Below, one piece after another: positions 41,506 to 50,750 of a stretch of DNA of 64,000 nucleotides. Location of the stretch: NCBI GenBank assembly GCA_019358985.1, contig JAHHIJ010000018.1:1-64000 (forward strand). Reading direction: 5' to 3'. The stretch comes from Tolypothrix brevis GSE-NOS-MK-07-07A. GTDB lineage: Bacteria > Cyanobacteriota > Cyanobacteriia > Cyanobacteriales > Nostocaceae. Under the pieces are notes generated by a model. The model was given only the letters and a program-made list of their open reading frames with translations, did no database searches and was not told the DNA's origin. The position numbers were made by a program, and so were the translations under genes. Numbering within the stretch: the first letter of the stretch is position 1; every line of letters starts with the position of its first letter.

Positions 41506-44500
41506 TTAAAAGCGCTTTTCATACTCAAACACAGCATTAATCCCACATGAGTAAGTAGAAGTATTGTCCCCATTGTCACCATTTGTCGCAGAACAATTAG
41601 AGTTAGTGAATAAAGGTGCAGAACCACGCAGACGCAAATTATCGTTTATTCGGTAGTTAACACCCAATTGTAACGGGTCATCGGCAGTCAAAATCTTGAC
41701 ACCAGAAACAGAAATTCTCGGAGTAATATCAACTCCTGCCTCCGCTCCCAATTCCAGACTCGAAGAATTGCTGACTGCTGAAATAGTTGGGAATAAACGG
41801 AATTCACTTAAGCCAAATGCATTGCCAATCTGGTTAAAAGTTCCCTGAAGGTTAAGAGCAGAACCTGCGAGGTTGGCAAGTGCCAGGGTACTGTCCCCAC
41901 TTCCCAGCGTGTTGACAAAGCTACCACCAAGTAAAGCGACAATTTCAGTTTCAGTACGATTAGGAGTGCTTGTTAATTCTAAATTTTGGTCAAGTTGGCT
42001 AGCCAAACCTTGAACAACTGCTTCTACTCGAATAGTTCTAATCGGTTCAAAGTTCGGAATGATACCATCATTGTCGTTGATTTCCGATGATACTGATGTG
42101 GTACTCACCCTAGTGGGAACAGCATCCAGCACCTTGGCTAATAGCCGGACATCTAGTGCAGGGTCAAGTCCTCTTTCTGGAGTAAAGGTTGCCGTCTGTT
42201 CATAACCACGAGCAAGGTTAAATTGGGTAGTATACAAATTCACACCCCCATTTCGGAGGGTAATAACTCCAGAGGGTAGCAAATTACCCAAAGAGCCGTT
42301 GATGATAAGCTTACCAGTAGCTCCAAAACTGATAAGAGGTGGACGGACAACTTTTACATTTTTAGCTAGCTCAAGCTCTAAATTACTAAATCTGGTCGTT
42401 GTCATAGTGCCGTTGTTGGCGTCTTTGTTTTGCTTCAGCGTTTTAGCAGAGGAGGGTGGAACGCTTACATTGTTATTTGTCGGCTGATTAGCGTTGGTAG
42501 ATTCTGCTAACAAGACTTCACCATTTGTCAACTGTACTTTACCGCCAATTATTGGGCTAAGTGCAGCACCAGTAATTCTCACATCCCCGCTAGCACCACC
42601 TTGATACAATCCTTTGAGATTTAACGCCAACTGGTCAAGAGTAACCCTTAAGGGATTGCCTATTTTTACTTCCCGATTGGAAATAGGAATCTCTCCCGCA
42701 GCTGCTACCTTACCCCGGCTATAATTACCCTGGAGATTTTCCACTAAAATACTGTTAAAATTAAACAGCACTCTGCCGTTGACATCTGTCAGTTGTCCTG
42801 GCAAAGCTTGAGCCGAAAAAACACCATTGTTGATACTGGCACTTCCATTCACAATTGGATCTTGTCTTGTCCCCCGCACTCTTAAGTCTATTTCCCCCTG
42901 ACCATTTTCCAACGCCACTTGGTTAGTAAACAGATTTAATAACGCTAATCCTTCATTTTTCACCTTTACATCTAGCTGAATTTCATTGCTATCTGGTGCT
43001 ACTGATGCAAAAGGAAACTTGTAGGGAATGCTACCACTGATGTTGACTGGTTCTGGACCAGAAACCTTGAGTTGACTGCCAAAGTTAAGGCGCCCGTTAG
43101 CATAAGCAAAAGTTGCAGCTGCTGATTCTACCGGCTTTTGATTGAGAGTTCCTTCAGTAACTTGCAATTCCCCCCTAGCTTGGGGGTTCTTAGTACTGCC
43201 GGCTAAAGCTACTGAAGCGTCCAGATTACCTGTAAAACCAATTGGCAGTTTGACAAAATTATTCAGTATTCCTACGGGGAAATTATTAACTCGCAATTGA
43301 CCGGATTGTTCTTCACTACCGATCGCACCTGTAAAAGCGATCAGTCTGTTTTGAGACTCCAGTCGTAAAGGTAACAATGTTAGAACGTTATTTTCCAAGC
43401 TACCTTCGGCAATTACTTTTTCGGCACTATAACAACGATCTATTTCTAAACATTGATTTTGTTTGTCTTTTGCACCCAAAACAAAGTTTTGACCATTCAA
43501 ATCAAACTTCACAGCCAGTCCTTTTGCTGTACCTGTTTCCACAGCAACTTCACCGTTGAAAGTGCCAGTTAAATCTGCCAATGCTGGTAGAATAGAAGCA
43601 TTCTCCTGCTCTTGTTTTTGTGCTAAAAGTGCATCAATTTCATAAAAGCGCTGGAGTTGCGTAAATAAAGGCTGGCTTGGTAAACCTTGTGGGATGGTGA
43701 CTAAATCCGCAGCTTTACCATAAGTTGGTGCTTCGGAACCGCGTTGTAAATCTTGGATTTCAAATAACTCTGCTATAACCAAGACATCTTGAATGTTACC
43801 TTGATTAATGTTAACTTTACCTTGCAGTTGCGGTGTTTTGTCATTTTGCTTCAAAGTGCCGCTGAAAGCATAGCGACTGTTGCCTTTAGCAAATTCGCTA
43901 TCTGAGAGTGTTGCGACACCATTGTTGTAGTTAAACTGAGCAAAAAAGCGATCGCCTTTAATTCTGCCAACTTCTGGTTTATCAATATTAATATTACCCG
44001 TTGTCGCATACGTTCGCTGATTAACCTGTAAATCTCCAGTTATCAATCCTGCGATGGCATTTGCACCTAAACGAATATTTGCTGGTGGACTTAATTTTAA
44101 TACTTGCAATGGGAAATTATTGACTTGCACCGCCAAATTATCTCCTTGACTGCGACCAATTGCCGATGCTTGCTGCCACTGCACTACAAAGGATTCAGGA
44201 CGATTATTTGCATCTAGGTTAAAAGCAATGCGATCTGTAGAGACGCGATTAATCGCGTCTCTACCTATTAGATCCAAATTTAAACCACGTCCCTGCACTG
44301 ATTCAACTTTGCCACTCAACACTGGCTCAAAAGCCAAATTATTTACTACAAAGTCGCGTAAACTGAGTTGCCCTTGCACATTTGGCAAAGGCAACTTGCC
44401 GGTGACTTGTCCGCTAAAATCAGCCTTCCCTGCCAAGGCTACCGCATACGGCAACTTGAAAGGCAATTGTTGCAGATTGTAATTTTGTGCTTGTACATTC

Positions 44501-47500
44501 AGATTTAAATTAGTAATTTGCGGGATACTTGCGTTCGCGTTGACAAATATATCACCACTGACATTTAAATCGGGAGCCGTAGCTTTGACAATCGTCAGCT
44601 TTTGACCATTCCAGGCGATCGCAGCATTCAAAGGTTTCTCAAGTCCAGGAATCCCTTGAGATAATTGTACATCACCAGCCGCACGCACATCTGATAATTT
44701 GGGTGATACCACTGTTCCCGCTATTTGCAACTTACCGCCCAAATCCCCGCGTAATTGCTGATTAAAGCGGTTTAATTCTACACCCGAAGCCGCCACTAAA
44801 GCTTGATAGCGACCATTGGCAAGTTGAATATCTGAAGCTGTAACCGTCCCACCGGCAACATTTACCCGCGCTTGACCGGTAGCTTGAATATTTTGCCGCT
44901 GGGATGCTTCCAAACTTCCCGCTACATTAAATTGTCCGTTTAAATCACCTTGAAACTGCGATGGCACCTTTGCCAAACGCTGCAAAGGTACGTTATCTGC
45001 TATAATTTGAGCTTGATAGCGATTATTCGCAAGTTGAATATTTGATGCTGTAACCGTACCCTTGCCAAAATTCACCCTTGCTTGACCGGTAGCTTGAATA
45101 TTTTGCCGCTGGGATGCTTCCAAACTTCCCGCTACATTAAATTGTCCGTTTAAATCACCTTGTAACTGTGGTGGTACTGATGGCAAACGCTGTAAAGGCA
45201 CATTATTCGCTTGGACTTGCGCTTGATAGCGACCATTGGCAAGTTGAATATTCGCAGAGACGTTCCGGCGGAACGTCTCTACTGTACCCTTGCCAAAATT
45301 CACCCGCGCTTGACCGTTAGCTTGAATAGTTTCTGGTTGAAACGAACTTGCGCTACCTGCCACATTAAATTGACCATTTAAATCACCTTGGAACTGTGGT
45401 GGTACTGACGGCAAACGCTGCAAAGGCACATTATTTGCTTGGACTTGCGTCTGATACACCCCATTAGCAAGTTGAATATTTGATGCCGTAATTGTGCCAT
45501 TTCCCACATTCACCCGTGCCTGACCAGTTGCTTGGATGGTTTCTGGTGTAATTGATTCGGCGTTTCCTGCCACCTGAAACTGCCCGTTTAACCTACCGCG
45601 AAAATCCTTAGCTGCGGGTGCCAATTGTTGCACAGGTACATCACTTGCCCGCACTTGTGCTTGATACACCCCATTCGCAAGTTGGATATTTGTAGCTGTA
45701 ATCCCACCACCAACGGCTAAACGTGCATTGCCTGTTGCTTGGAGAGTTTTTATGCTAAAATTATCTCTGGTGGTTGCTATTTGGAATTTACCTGCTAAAG
45801 GTGCTTGTAAAATAGGTGGTGCCTTTTTCAGTACTCGTCCCAGTCGGACACCTTCTGCAATTAATTGAGCGGAAACGTTTTGCTCTTGGAGGTTGATGTT
45901 AGAAATTGCAACAGTACCACCACCAATTTGAACTTGTCCGTTTTCCGAGTCAATTTTGGCAATTTGAAACGGACCGGTAGTGCCGGATAATCTGAAACGA
46001 CCGTTTAAATCTACCCCAGCAAGAGAGACATTTTGCAGTGGAGAGACGCGATTAATCGCGTCTGTACGTTCTTCTTTGTTTACAAACGGTTCTAACTGCA
46101 CACCTTTAGTTTGAGCTACAGCTTGCCAACTTTGATTGGCAAAACTGCCCTTTGCGACTACTGTACCGCTAGCGACACTAGCAACCACATTGCGGAAAGA
46201 GACGCTTTTATCTGGTGCGATCGCTAATTGACCAGTTGTGGGATATGTAGCGCTTGGTGCTTTAAAGTTTACCACAGTTTGGACATTACTACCACCGCCA
46301 CTTAAATTAGCATTGCCAGAAACAGTCCCTATTTGCACATTTGATGTATTTACGTCATAAACCTTTGCAAATGCGTCTCCAGGCAGATTTTTGGCGCGGA
46401 AATTGACATTGATTTGGGGAACTTCACCAAGAGCGATGGTGCCACCACCAGTCACATCACCGCCTAATTTTACCTTACCTTGAATATCTTTCAGGGTAAT
46501 TAGGGAAGCAGCAGTGGAAAAATAAAATTTACTGCGGAAGCTGTCAAAATCAACTTTGTCAATTTTGGCAGATTTGGTGCTGACAACTGTACCTGAGAGA
46601 AATGGTTTAGAGATTCCCCCGCTAAGGAGCAAGTCGGTTTTTACTTCTCCACTTACAGCTAAAGGCGATTTTACCTTGAGAGTATCTATTGCATTGGCTA
46701 CACTTACTGGTTGCGATCGCGCTGTCAAATTAAATCCACTTGTTGTATCAATGATGCCATTAGCTACCAATGGAATTTTACCATAGCTAGTCGCCACATT
46801 ATCAACCTTAATTTGCGTACCTTGGAAATTAAGATTTCCTTGGGAATTGACAAATGCTTGTGGCACTTTGGGAATCTGAAATCGCACTCCCTGTAAACTA
46901 GCGCTTCCTTGTAATAAAGGTTGTTTTTTCCCGTTTAATTCAACTTGTAAATTACCATTAGTTCGCCCCGCCTCTAATATTAGTGGTAATTTGATCACAC
47001 CAGTGATATCAGAAGCAAGAAAATCTTGCGCTTGAACCTTTAACTTAGCTTGTTGTATCGCTCCTCCCTCTACACGCACATCTCCCCCAAGGGCAATTGT
47101 ACCCCCAGTATCTGGTAGCCCTTGCACGTCAAACCGAATCAGTTTGTTGTTTTCCAGAGGTTGGGCATAACCATTAAGCTGTGAAAACGCCACTGTTAGA
47201 GGAGTGGGAGAGGAGGGGAGGGGGGAAGCAGGGGAGGCAGGGGAGGCAGGGGAAGCAGAAGAAATTTCCCCTTGTCCCCCTGTCCCCCTGCCTCCTTCTC
47301 GATACGGTACTAAAACCAACTTGGCATTGCTAAAGTGAATTTTGTCTAAATCAGTCTTGATAGCGCCGCTTTTACTCGGTGGTGCGATGCTTGTAGTAAT
47401 CCAGCGTCCTTGTTGATCCTGTTCGATGTAGAGATCCGGATTGACAAGGGTGACATCTAGCTTTAAAGTACGCTTGATGACTAACTGTAATATATCAAAA

Positions 47501-47823
47501 CCTACATCCACGCCACCAATTGCAACTCGATCCGGATCTGTAGGTGTTGCCGGAATTGCTGAAGACTCAAAGCTGACTCCTGTAAGAGAAAATCCTTTAA
47601 CTTTTCCCAGTTTTACAGGACGGTTAAGTGAAGTAGTAAGATTTTGCTCTGCTAAAGGTGCTAACTCTTTTTGGACAAAAATCCACAATCTCCAAGCACC
47701 CAGGGTAAGTCCAATCAATAAAAGTCCGCCCAAACCAATACTACCGCGACTTAGCACTAGAAACCAAAAACGTCTATTAGCACGAGCATTAGAGTTAGGA
47801 TCTTGATGGGGAGAGTTAGCCAT
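41506..47823 (-). CDS. tamB: TamB/Tic236-like translocation and assembly module protein
   Basis: A 2105-residue protein with one N-terminal membrane span (SIGLGGLLLIGLTLGAWRLW), then a very long beta-rich repeat body, and the C-terminal TamB domain (DUF490) containing FSNLELELAKNVKVVRPPLI, NLYTTQFNLARGYEQTATF and ETEIVALLGGSFVNTLGSG. Family members span the periplasm and help insert outer-membrane proteins or move lipids; chloroplast Tic236 is the relative. The middle holds five or more tandem repeats of about 80 residues (IQATGQARVNFGKGTVTASN, GDLNGQFNVAGS). Several intergenic-type repeats are inserted in frame (44237, 45256, 46041) and a low-complexity tract at 47199-47302. The frame is intact. 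It appears to be transcribed alone or with the GHL10 gene. Confidence 0.85.
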   Translation of the reverse strand: MANSPHQDPNSNARANRRFWFLVLSRGSIGLGGLLLIGLTLGAWRLWIFVQKELAPLAEQNLTTSLNRPVKLGKVKGFSLTGVSFESSAIPATPTDPDRVAIGGVDVGFDILQLVIKRTLKLDVTLVNPDLYIEQDQQGRWITTSIAPPSKSGAIKTDLDKIHFSNAKLVLVPYREGGRGTGGQGEISSASPASPASPASPLPSSPTPLTVAFSQLNGYAQPLENNKLIRFDVQGLPDTGGTIALGGDVRVEGGAIQQAKLKVQAQDFLASDITGVIKLPLILEAGRTNGNLQVELNGKKQPLLQGSASLQGVRFQIPKVPQAFVNSQGNLNFQGTQIKVDNVATSYGKIPLVANGIIDTTSGFNLTARSQPVSVANAIDTLKVKSPLAVSGEVKTDLLLSGGISKPFLSGTVVSTKSAKIDKVDFDSFRSKFYFSTAASLITLKDIQGKVKLGGDVTGGGTIALGEVPQINVNFRAKNLPGDAFAKVYDVNTSNVQIGTVSGNANLSGGGSNVQTVVNFKAPSATYPTTGQLAIAPDKSVSFRNVVASVASGTVVAKGSFANQSWQAVAQTKGVQLEPFVNKEERTDAINRVSPLQNVSLAGVDLNGRFRLSGTTGPFQIAKIDSENGQVQIGGGTVAISNINLQEQNVSAQLIAEGVRLGRVLKKAPPILQAPLAGKFQIATTRDNFSIKTLQATGNARLAVGGGITATNIQLANGVYQAQVRASDVPVQQLAPAAKDFRGRLNGQFQVAGNAESITPETIQATGQARVNVGNGTITASNIQLANGVYQTQVQANNVPLQRLPSVPPQFQGDLNGQFNVAGSASSFQPETIQANGQARVNFGKGTVETFRRNVSANIQLANGRYQAQVQANNVPLQRLPSVPPQLQGDLNGQFNVAGSLEASQRQNIQATGQARVNFGKGTVTASNIQLANNRYQAQIIADNVPLQRLAKVPSQFQGDLNGQFNVAGSLEASQRQNIQATGQARVNVAGGTVTASDIQLANGRYQALVAASGVELNRFNQQLRGDLGGKLQIAGTVVSPKLSDVRAAGDVQLSQGIPGLEKPLNAAIAWNGQKLTIVKATAPDLNVSGDIFVNANASIPQITNLNLNVQAQNYNLQQLPFKLPYAVALAGKADFSGQVTGKLPLPNVQGQLSLRDFVVNNLAFEPVLSGKVESVQGRGLNLDLIGRDAINRVSTDRIAFNLDANNRPESFVVQWQQASAIGRSQGDNLAVQVNNFPLQVLKLSPPANIRLGANAIAGLITGDLQVNQRTYATTGNINIDKPEVGRIKGDRFFAQFNYNNGVATLSDSEFAKGNSRYAFSGTLKQNDKTPQLQGKVNINQGNIQDVLVIAELFEIQDLQRGSEAPTYGKAADLVTIPQGLPSQPLFTQLQRFYEIDALLAQKQEQENASILPALADLTGTFNGEVAVETGTAKGLAVKFDLNGQNFVLGAKDKQNQCLEIDRCYSAEKVIAEGSLENNVLTLLPLRLESQNRLIAFTGAIGSEEQSGQLRVNNFPVGILNNFVKLPIGFTGNLDASVALAGSTKNPQARGELQVTEGTLNQKPVESAAATFAYANGRLNFGSQLKVSGPEPVNISGSIPYKFPFASVAPDSNEIQLDVKVKNEGLALLNLFTNQVALENGQGEIDLRVRGTRQDPIVNGSASINNGVFSAQALPGQLTDVNGRVLFNFNSILVENLQGNYSRGKVAAAGEIPISNREVKIGNPLRVTLDQLALNLKGLYQGGASGDVRITGAALSPIIGGKVQLTNGEVLLAESTNANQPTNNNVSVPPSSAKTLKQNKDANNGTMTTTRFSNLELELAKNVKVVRPPLISFGATGKLIINGSLGNLLPSGVITLRNGGVNLYTTQFNLARGYEQTATFTPERGLDPALDVRLLAKVLDAVPTRVSTTSVSSEINDNDGIIPNFEPIRTIRVEAVVQGLASQLDQNLELTSTPNRTETEIVALLGGSFVNTLGSGDSTLALANLAGSALNLQGTFNQIGNAFGLSEFRLFPTISAVSNSSSLELGAEAGVDITPRISVSGVKILTADDPLQLGVNYRINDNLRLRGSAPLFTNSNCSATNGDNGDNTSTYSCGINAVFEYEKRF
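44237..44264. repeat. In-frame palindrome GTAGAGACGCGATT/AATCGCGTCTCTAC in tamB
   Basis: A perfect 28-bp palindrome that encodes RDAINRVST between normal tamB sequence (LIG...DRIAFNLD). It has the same GTAGAGACG arms as the intergenic palindromes but a GCGATTAATCGC centre. A second, slightly changed copy lies at 46041-46066. Confidence 0.7.
45256..45280. repeat. In-frame palindrome AGAGACGTTCCG/CGGAACGTCTCT in tamB
   Basis: The intergenic GTTCCG-type core occurs inside a tamB tandem repeat. The affected unit reads GTVETFRRNVSANIQLANG, whereas sister units read GTVTASNIQLANN, so the extra residues come from the inserted palindrome. Confidence 0.75.
46041..46066. repeat. In-frame palindrome GAGACGCGATT/AATCGCGTC in tamB
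   Basis: The second GCGATTAATCGC-type core in tamB. It encodes TDAINRVSPL between EERTD and QNVSLAG. One arm has a G in place of C (TCTGTAC), so it is older or has drifted. Confidence 0.6.
47199..47302. repeat. G-rich low-complexity tract in tamB
   Basis: Short repeats of GGGGAGGCA and GGGGGACAA translate to a Gly-rich run and ASPASPASPLPSS near the N-terminus (about residues 175-207). The same kind of text is intergenic at 5957-6001 and 16730-16780, and is found inside ppsA at 53251-53367. Confidence 0.7.
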
Positions 47824-48156
47824 TTAGTTTTACTATAATTATTCGGCGGATGTAGCTGGTACACAAAAGAAAGCTAACGGACACTCTGTTTGACATATCA
47901 TTACCAGGATACGCCAACTCAAGCAGTGATACAGGATAAAGTAAGAGGGCGCATAAACGAGAATTAATCACAAATAACCTTTAACAGGTTGATATATAGT
48001 GATATTCGGGTTGTCAAGAAAATCTTAAGAATTTGGGAATTGGGAATTGGGCAACCTCCCATTGGGCATTTCCCCTTTCCCCCTCTTTAAAATACCCAGC
48101 ACTATAGGGTATCTATCGCGCCATAATTTAAGAATAGATTCAAGATAAAAGGACTG
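47824..48156. other. Divergent promoter space without recognised features
   Basis: 333 bases between tamB (minus) and the DUF3110 gene (plus). There is a short run of near-repeats (GGGAATTGGGAATTGGG, about 48034-48050), but no repeat-family element, hairpin or ORF that I can support. Confidence 0.4.
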
Positions 48157-48585
48157 ATGATTACACCCATGCGTGTTTTTGTGTTAATTTTTAATGTGCG
48201 AACCGACAATGAGGGAATTCACTCGATTCGGGTCGGCGATCGCGATAAAATTCTGATGTTCGAGTCAGAAGACGACGCTACCCGCTACGCTCTGATGCTA
48301 GAAGCTCAGGATTTCGCCTCACCCACAATAGAAGCGGTAAACGCCGAAGAAATCAAAGAATTTTGTGAAAGTGCTAATTATGACTGGGAAATCGTCCCGG
48401 AAAACGGCGAATTAGCCATTCCCCCAGAAATAAATGTACCAGAAACCGACTGGCAACCAAATGCCCCGGAACAGAAAAATTTTGATGAAGAATCCCAGCG
48501 TCGCAACCAAGCGCAGTCAGAAGAACCAGAATTTTCTGATTCCGAAATAGACCGCATTCGTCGAAAATTTGAAGGATTGTTGTAA
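48157..48585 (+). CDS. DUF3110 domain-containing protein
   Basis: 142 residues. The N-terminal 90 match the cyanobacterial/plastid DUF3110 family (MRVFVLIFNVRTDNEGIHSI, then DDATRYALMLEAQDF). A second ATG four codons in (48169) gives the same N-terminus as most relatives. The C-terminal 50 residues are acidic, Pro/Glu-rich and probably disordered, ending in a short helix (SEIDRIRRKFEGLL). It is cytoplasmic. Function is unknown; the acidic tail suggests a protein- or nucleic-acid-binding role at most. It is followed by murQ 127 bases later, and the two may be co-transcribed. Confidence 0.7.
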   Translation: MITPMRVFVLIFNVRTDNEGIHSIRVGDRDKILMFESEDDATRYALMLEAQDFASPTIEAVNAEEIKEFCESANYDWEIVPENGELAIPPEINVPETDWQPNAPEQKNFDEESQRRNQAQSEEPEFSDSEIDRIRRKFEGLL

Positions 48586-48712
48586 TTAGGACTAAAGTTG
48601 CCTGTCAAAAGTCAAGAGTCAAGAGTCTAAAAAGTCTTGACCATTGACTGACCGGGCTTGAAGTATCTGTTAATAGTTAAGAGATAATTAATAGATGTAA
48701 CGGATGTAGACA

Positions 48713-49642
48713 ATGCAAAATTTGCAGGAGCGCGGGCATCTTTTAACCGAGCAGGTAAATCCAAATAGTCTAAATTTAGACCAGCTCAGTTGTTTGGAAT
48801 TTGTAGAACTGTTTAACAGCGAAGACCAAAAAGCTGTTGCTGCGGTTGAGAAAGCTAAAAATGAGCTAGCCCAAACCATTGAACGCACCGCAGAACGTTT
48901 GCGACACGGAGGACGCCTGTTTTATGTCGGTGCCGGGACTAGTGGTAGATTAGGAGTTTTAGACGCAGCCGAGTGTCCCCCAACTTTTTGTACACCTCCA
49001 GAGTTAGTACAGGGGATAATTGCCGGTGGTGCAGGGGCATTAGTACGCAGTTCAGAAGATTTAGAAGATCGATCGCAAGATGGAGAGAGTGCGATCGCTC
49101 AACGACAAATTACACAACTAGATGTAGTCATCGGTATTACTGCCGGCGGTACAACGCCTTTTGTTCATGGTGCGCTTTCCGCTGCTCGTCAGCGGGGAGC
49201 CACTACTATTTTTATGGCTTGTGTCCCTGAGGATCAAGTTAAGATTAATGTCGATATTGACATTCGCCTCTTAACTGGACCTGAGGTGCTAGCTGGTTCA
49301 ACTCGCTTAAAAGCTGGAACAGCAACAAAGCTAGCTTTAAACATCATTTCTACAGGAGTGATGGTCAAGCTGGGCAAGGTTTACGGCAATCGCATGGTTG
49401 ATGTCGCAGTGACAAATCAAAAGTTACGCGATCGCGCTTTGCGAATTTTGTCAGACCTTACAGGCTTAAGCCGTGAAGCCGCTAATTTGTTACTAGAACG
49501 CAGTGGCAAGTGGGTGAAATTAGCACTATTAATGCATTGGACTGGTTTGGAAAAAGAGGAGGGCGATGGGCTTTTGTCAGAACATCAAAGTAATGTCAGA
49601 GCAGCCATTGAAGCAACAAAGAAAAAGGAAGAAATCTCCTAA
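48713..49642 (+). CDS. murQ: N-acetylmuramic acid 6-phosphate etherase
   Basis: A 309-residue SIS-domain enzyme that cleaves the lactyl ether of MurNAc-6-phosphate in peptidoglycan recycling. The sugar-phosphate loop is GRLFYVGAGTSGRLGVLDAA (about residues 65-84), then VVIGITAGGTTPFVHGAL, and the catalytic Glu sits in the typical DLEDRSQDGE and GPEVLAGSTRLKAGTATKL context. It is cytoplasmic. The 3' end (LLSEHQSN...KKKEEIS) runs into a 98-bp tandem duplication, and the last six codons are repeated downstream outside the gene. Otherwise the length is standard. Confidence 0.88.
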   Translation: MQNLQERGHLLTEQVNPNSLNLDQLSCLEFVELFNSEDQKAVAAVEKAKNELAQTIERTAERLRHGGRLFYVGAGTSGRLGVLDAAECPPTFCTPPELVQGIIAGGAGALVRSSEDLEDRSQDGESAIAQRQITQLDVVIGITAGGTTPFVHGALSAARQRGATTIFMACVPEDQVKINVDIDIRLLTGPEVLAGSTRLKAGTATKLALNIISTGVMVKLGKVYGNRMVDVAVTNQKLRDRALRILSDLTGLSREAANLLLERSGKWVKLALLMHWTGLEKEEGDGLLSEHQSNVRAAIEATKKKEEIS

Positions 49643-49820
49643 AACCACGAACTATTAGATGTAGAGACGTAGCACTGCTACGTCTAATCAAGGGTTTTGG
49701 GCAACGCATAATTAATTTAAATAAGGAAGAAATCTCCTAAAACCACGAACTATTAGATGTAGAGACGTAGCACTGCTACGTCTAATCAAGGGTTTTGGGC
49801 AACGCATAATTAATTTAAAT
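49625..49820. repeat. Perfect 98-bp tandem duplication at the 3' end of murQ
   Basis: 49625-49722 and 49723-49820 are identical. Each holds the last murQ codons and stop (AAGGAAGAAATCTCCTAA), then the GTAGAGACGTAGCA/TGCTACGTCTA palindrome and GGGCAACGCATAATTAATTT. Identity implies a very recent event. Confidence 0.9.
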
Positions 49821-49824
49821 TCGA

Positions 49825-50619
49825 TCAATGTGTAAAAAGTTCGCCGCGTAAAACGGTGACTGCTTGTCCGCTTAAATAGACTCGTTCCCCTCCATAACGA
49901 ACTCGCACTACTCCACCTCGTGCTGAAGCTTGATAAGCGACAAATTCATTTTTACCGAGGCGATCGCTCCAATATGGTGCCAGACAACAATGAGCCGCAC
50001 CTGTAACGGGGTCTTCATTTATACCGAGTTTCGGAGCAAAAAAGCGCGAAACAAAATCATATTCTCCCGTATCGGCGCGACTGGTGACAATTACACCTTC
50101 GGTAGACAAAGTTTCTAATAAGGTAAAATTTGGTTGGAGATTTCGAGCGATCGCTTCAGATTCAACTTCCACTAAATAGGCAAAGTTATTTTTTCCTACA
50201 TATTTAAATTTCACCCCCAAAGCTTTAATTAACTCTTCAGGTGCGGTTGCTGTTTCTATCAGCTTGCTAGGAAAATTTAATTCAATCCATTCACCTTGTA
50301 GTCGCGCTGTTAACAATCCGCTGCGAGTATGAAATTGCGCTGTTTCTTCCGGCGATAAATGTCCTTCTGACCATAATACATGAGCGCTGGCTAAGGTAGC
50401 ATGACCGCACAAATCAACTTCCACACATGGCGTAAACCAGCGTAAATTGAATCCTTCGGCTTGTGGCAGCAAAAAAGCCGTTTCCGAAAGATTCATCTCT
50501 TGAGCGACATTTTGCATCCAGATGTCATCTTGTGGTGCTGATAATACACAGACTGCGGCTGGATTGCCAGCAAAAGGTTTGGCGGTGAAGGCGTCTACTT
50601 GGATGATGGTTTGTTTCAT
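49825..50619 (-). CDS. PhzF-family epimerase/isomerase-like protein
   Basis: 264 residues of the PhzF/diaminopimelate-epimerase-like fold. The N-terminus is IIQVDAFTAKPFAGNPAAVC, followed by MNLSETAFLLP with the active-site Glu, RWFTPCVEVDLCGHATLASA, and near the end APKLGINEDPVTGAAHCCLA, all family signatures. In phenazine producers PhzF isomerises a shikimate-derived intermediate, but most genomes carry such homologues without phenazine genes, and none are here. The substrate is therefore unknown. It is a soluble dimer by family knowledge. It lies between murQ (convergent) and ppsA (same strand, 130 bases upstream). Confidence 0.82.
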   Translation of the reverse strand: MKQTIIQVDAFTAKPFAGNPAAVCVLSAPQDDIWMQNVAQEMNLSETAFLLPQAEGFNLRWFTPCVEVDLCGHATLASAHVLWSEGHLSPEETAQFHTRSGLLTARLQGEWIELNFPSKLIETATAPEELIKALGVKFKYVGKNNFAYLVEVESEAIARNLQPNFTLLETLSTEGVIVTSRADTGEYDFVSRFFAPKLGINEDPVTGAAHCCLAPYWSDRLGKNEFVAYQASARGGVVRVRYGGERVYLSGQAVTVLRGELFTH

Positions 50620-50750
50620 TTTTTTGCCTCACGCAGAGAAAGAGCGCGGAAATAAGGACTTTTATAAGAAGACTATTAAACCACAGATTGATACAGATAA
50701 ATCATCTGCGTTCATCTGCGTTCATCTGCGGTTTATTTTCAACTTTCAAT

